Assembly (NCBI GenBank): GCA_943371235.1
Contig: CALRTZ010000029.1
Span: 1-40,493, forward strand
DNA: 40,493 bases
DNA from: CAJBVG01 sp943371235
Lineage (GTDB): Bacteria; Bacteroidota; Bacteroidia; Sphingobacteriales; Sphingobacteriaceae
Reading direction: 5' to 3'
The notes beneath the pieces were generated by a model. The model worked only from the letters and a program-made list of their open reading frames with translations, ran no database searches and was not told where the DNA came from. Positions 39,742 through 40,493 of the stretch are shown here, in pieces (position 1 is the first letter of the stretch; every line of letters begins with the position of its first letter). The position numbers and the translations under genes were made by a program.

Positions 39742-40493
39742 TCACTTGTACCATTGTGCATAGGAAAACATCAAGCCCAAACTTAAACTCGATTTTTCAA
39801 ATTGGAATTCGGGTTTAGACAATTGTCTTACATTCTGAAATTGCAATTGTAATTTTATATACTTCCATCCTACTCTCAGCGTTACCGCGTCTTCGAAGAG
39901 ATAGGCAGTTTTATTATTGGCTATTTCTTGTACGATGTTGTATTCATTTTCTCCGCTATATATATTATGCGAAACCTTGTGAAAGTTTATTCTGCTAATG
40001 CCTGGAGTATATGCAATGTCGAAGTACTTATTATTAAAACCAAAACTCGGTTGTATAAATATTTTGTTAAATGATAAATCCGAAAAAGTTGCAATGCCAT
40101 TGCTTACAGGGTTGCTTGGATTGATCATATTGTTCCGATCATTATACTCGTGGTATTGGTTACTAATACCAACACCGCCAAATAATTCCACTACTCCATA
40201 TTTGAAAACAGGCTTGTAATAGCCTACTGCCGACTCAAAATAAGTACCTTCACCCCAGCTCTCTTCTGATTTATTTCCAGCTTTGGCATTCATATAATTT
40301 GCCATTACTGCAATATTATTTGTAATAGAATAAGCACCTTGTAAATCTATATTATTGATAGTTTCGCCACCACCCGTTGCCGCACTGAATCTGTACTCTT
40401 CGGCTCTTTTAAACAAAGGAACATTTTTAGTATTTGGTAGGTAGTAATAATGCGTGCAGCTGCTTAAGCTAAGAGCAAAAAGGATGAGCAGGG
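39742..40493 (-). CDS. Outer-membrane lipoprotein or beta-barrel-like protein (partial, 5' end missing)
   Basis: The frame is open from the window edge at 40493 to the stop at 39742; the true start lies just outside. At the edge the reading gives LLILFALSLSSCTHYYYLPN, a lipoprotein signal with lipobox LSSC. The mature part (about 235 residues) has beta-barrel or porin-like alternation with many aromatic and Gly residues (INNIDLQGAYSITNNIAVMA, VELFGGVGISNQYHEY, LRVGWKYIKLQLQF) and C-terminal FSYAQWYK. Function unknown. A TTG at 40416 is an internal codon, not the start. Confidence 0.83.
   Translation of the reverse strand, partial: LLILFALSLSSCTHYYYLPNTKNVPLFKRAEEYRFSAATGGGETINNIDLQGAYSITNNIAVMANYMNAKAGNKSEESWGEGTYFESAVGYYKPVFKYGVVELFGGVGISNQYHEYNDRNNMINPSNPVSNGIATFSDLSFNKIFIQPSFGFNNKYFDIAYTPGISRINFHKVSHNIYSGENEYNIVQEIANNKTAYLFEDAVTLRVGWKYIKLQLQFQNVRQLSKPEFQFEKSSLSLGLMFSYAQWYK

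Noticed and set aside
1..40493. tRNA or rRNA genes, or a diversity-generating retroelement near the S23 gene
   Set aside because: No tRNA or rRNA sequence and no reverse transcriptase or variable repeat was seen in either strand.

Overview
The window looks like chromosomal DNA of a Bacteroidota (Bacteroidetes) species. It is AT-rich, genes have weak or no Shine-Dalgarno sites, and the two best promoters fit the Bacteroidetes -33 TTG / -7 TAnnTTTG pattern. The gene content also fits: Bacteroidetes-type citrate synthase, a MacB-like exporter, a VPS10/BNR secreted protein, a two-subunit 2-oxoacid:ferredoxin oxidoreductase with a GltD-like partner, and many Bacteroidetes-style lipoproteins. TGA, TAA and TAG all act as stops. 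I see no phage, integrase, transposase, CRISPR array, rRNA or tRNA.

Layout. 1-440: repeats and the gltA terminator. 0.4-6.5 kb: citrate synthase, DUF2721 protein, aldose epimerase, small membrane proteins, DoxX and catalase-peroxidase KatG. 6.6-10.2 kb: a secreted protein and a three-gene exporter operon (adaptor lipoprotein, FtsX-like permease, ATPase). 10.4-13.7 kb: a protein with four tandem glycogen-binding-like domains overlapping a two-domain retropepsin-like aspartic protease, and a divergent DUF2279 gene. 13.9-16.6 kb: RluF, a YitT-family protein and a stand-alone four-helix-bundle (S23) gene. 16.7-21.4 kb: a GltD-like/ferredoxin flavoprotein-KorA-KorB operon with a near-consensus promoter. 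21.7-23 kb: ubiX, a candidate small RNA or attenuator, and a thioredoxin-like protein. 23-27 kb: DNA alkylation repair, YdeI, DinB, SDR and VOC genes. 27.4-31.2 kb: the large VPS10/BNR protein and a small membrane protein. 31.3-40.5 kb: lipoproteins, CsaA, three GNATs, a VOC-transglutaminase-like fusion with a 7-TM neighbour, a PaiB-like protein, SRPBCC, a secreted metallo-beta-lactamase-fold protein, and a partial outer-membrane lipoprotein cut by the right edge.

The most striking property is between the genes. Most gaps carry a short-period simple repeat, usually as the two arms of an inverted repeat. Only about seven or eight word families are used (AATTGTG, GTGACTA, AATTCTAA, CACAGAG, CACGCAAAG, TTCGAA/CCGAAAG, TAGCACAC, and a GC-rich 78-bp REP-like unit). 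The arms abut or contain stop codons, so they probably act as transcript ends, often bidirectional between convergent genes. In several genes they have supplied the last codons: two unrelated proteins end in Glu-Leu-stop and two others in SRK(V/F)E-type tails, in each case encoded by the repeat.

Second in interest is a compact RNA candidate upstream of ubiX, with its own promoter, a GNRA hairpin and an intrinsic terminator. Third are the VOC-transglutaminase-like fusion paired with an uncharacterised membrane protein, and the S23 gene lying inside an inverted repeat, which recalls the S23-encoding intervening sequences of 23S rRNA genes.
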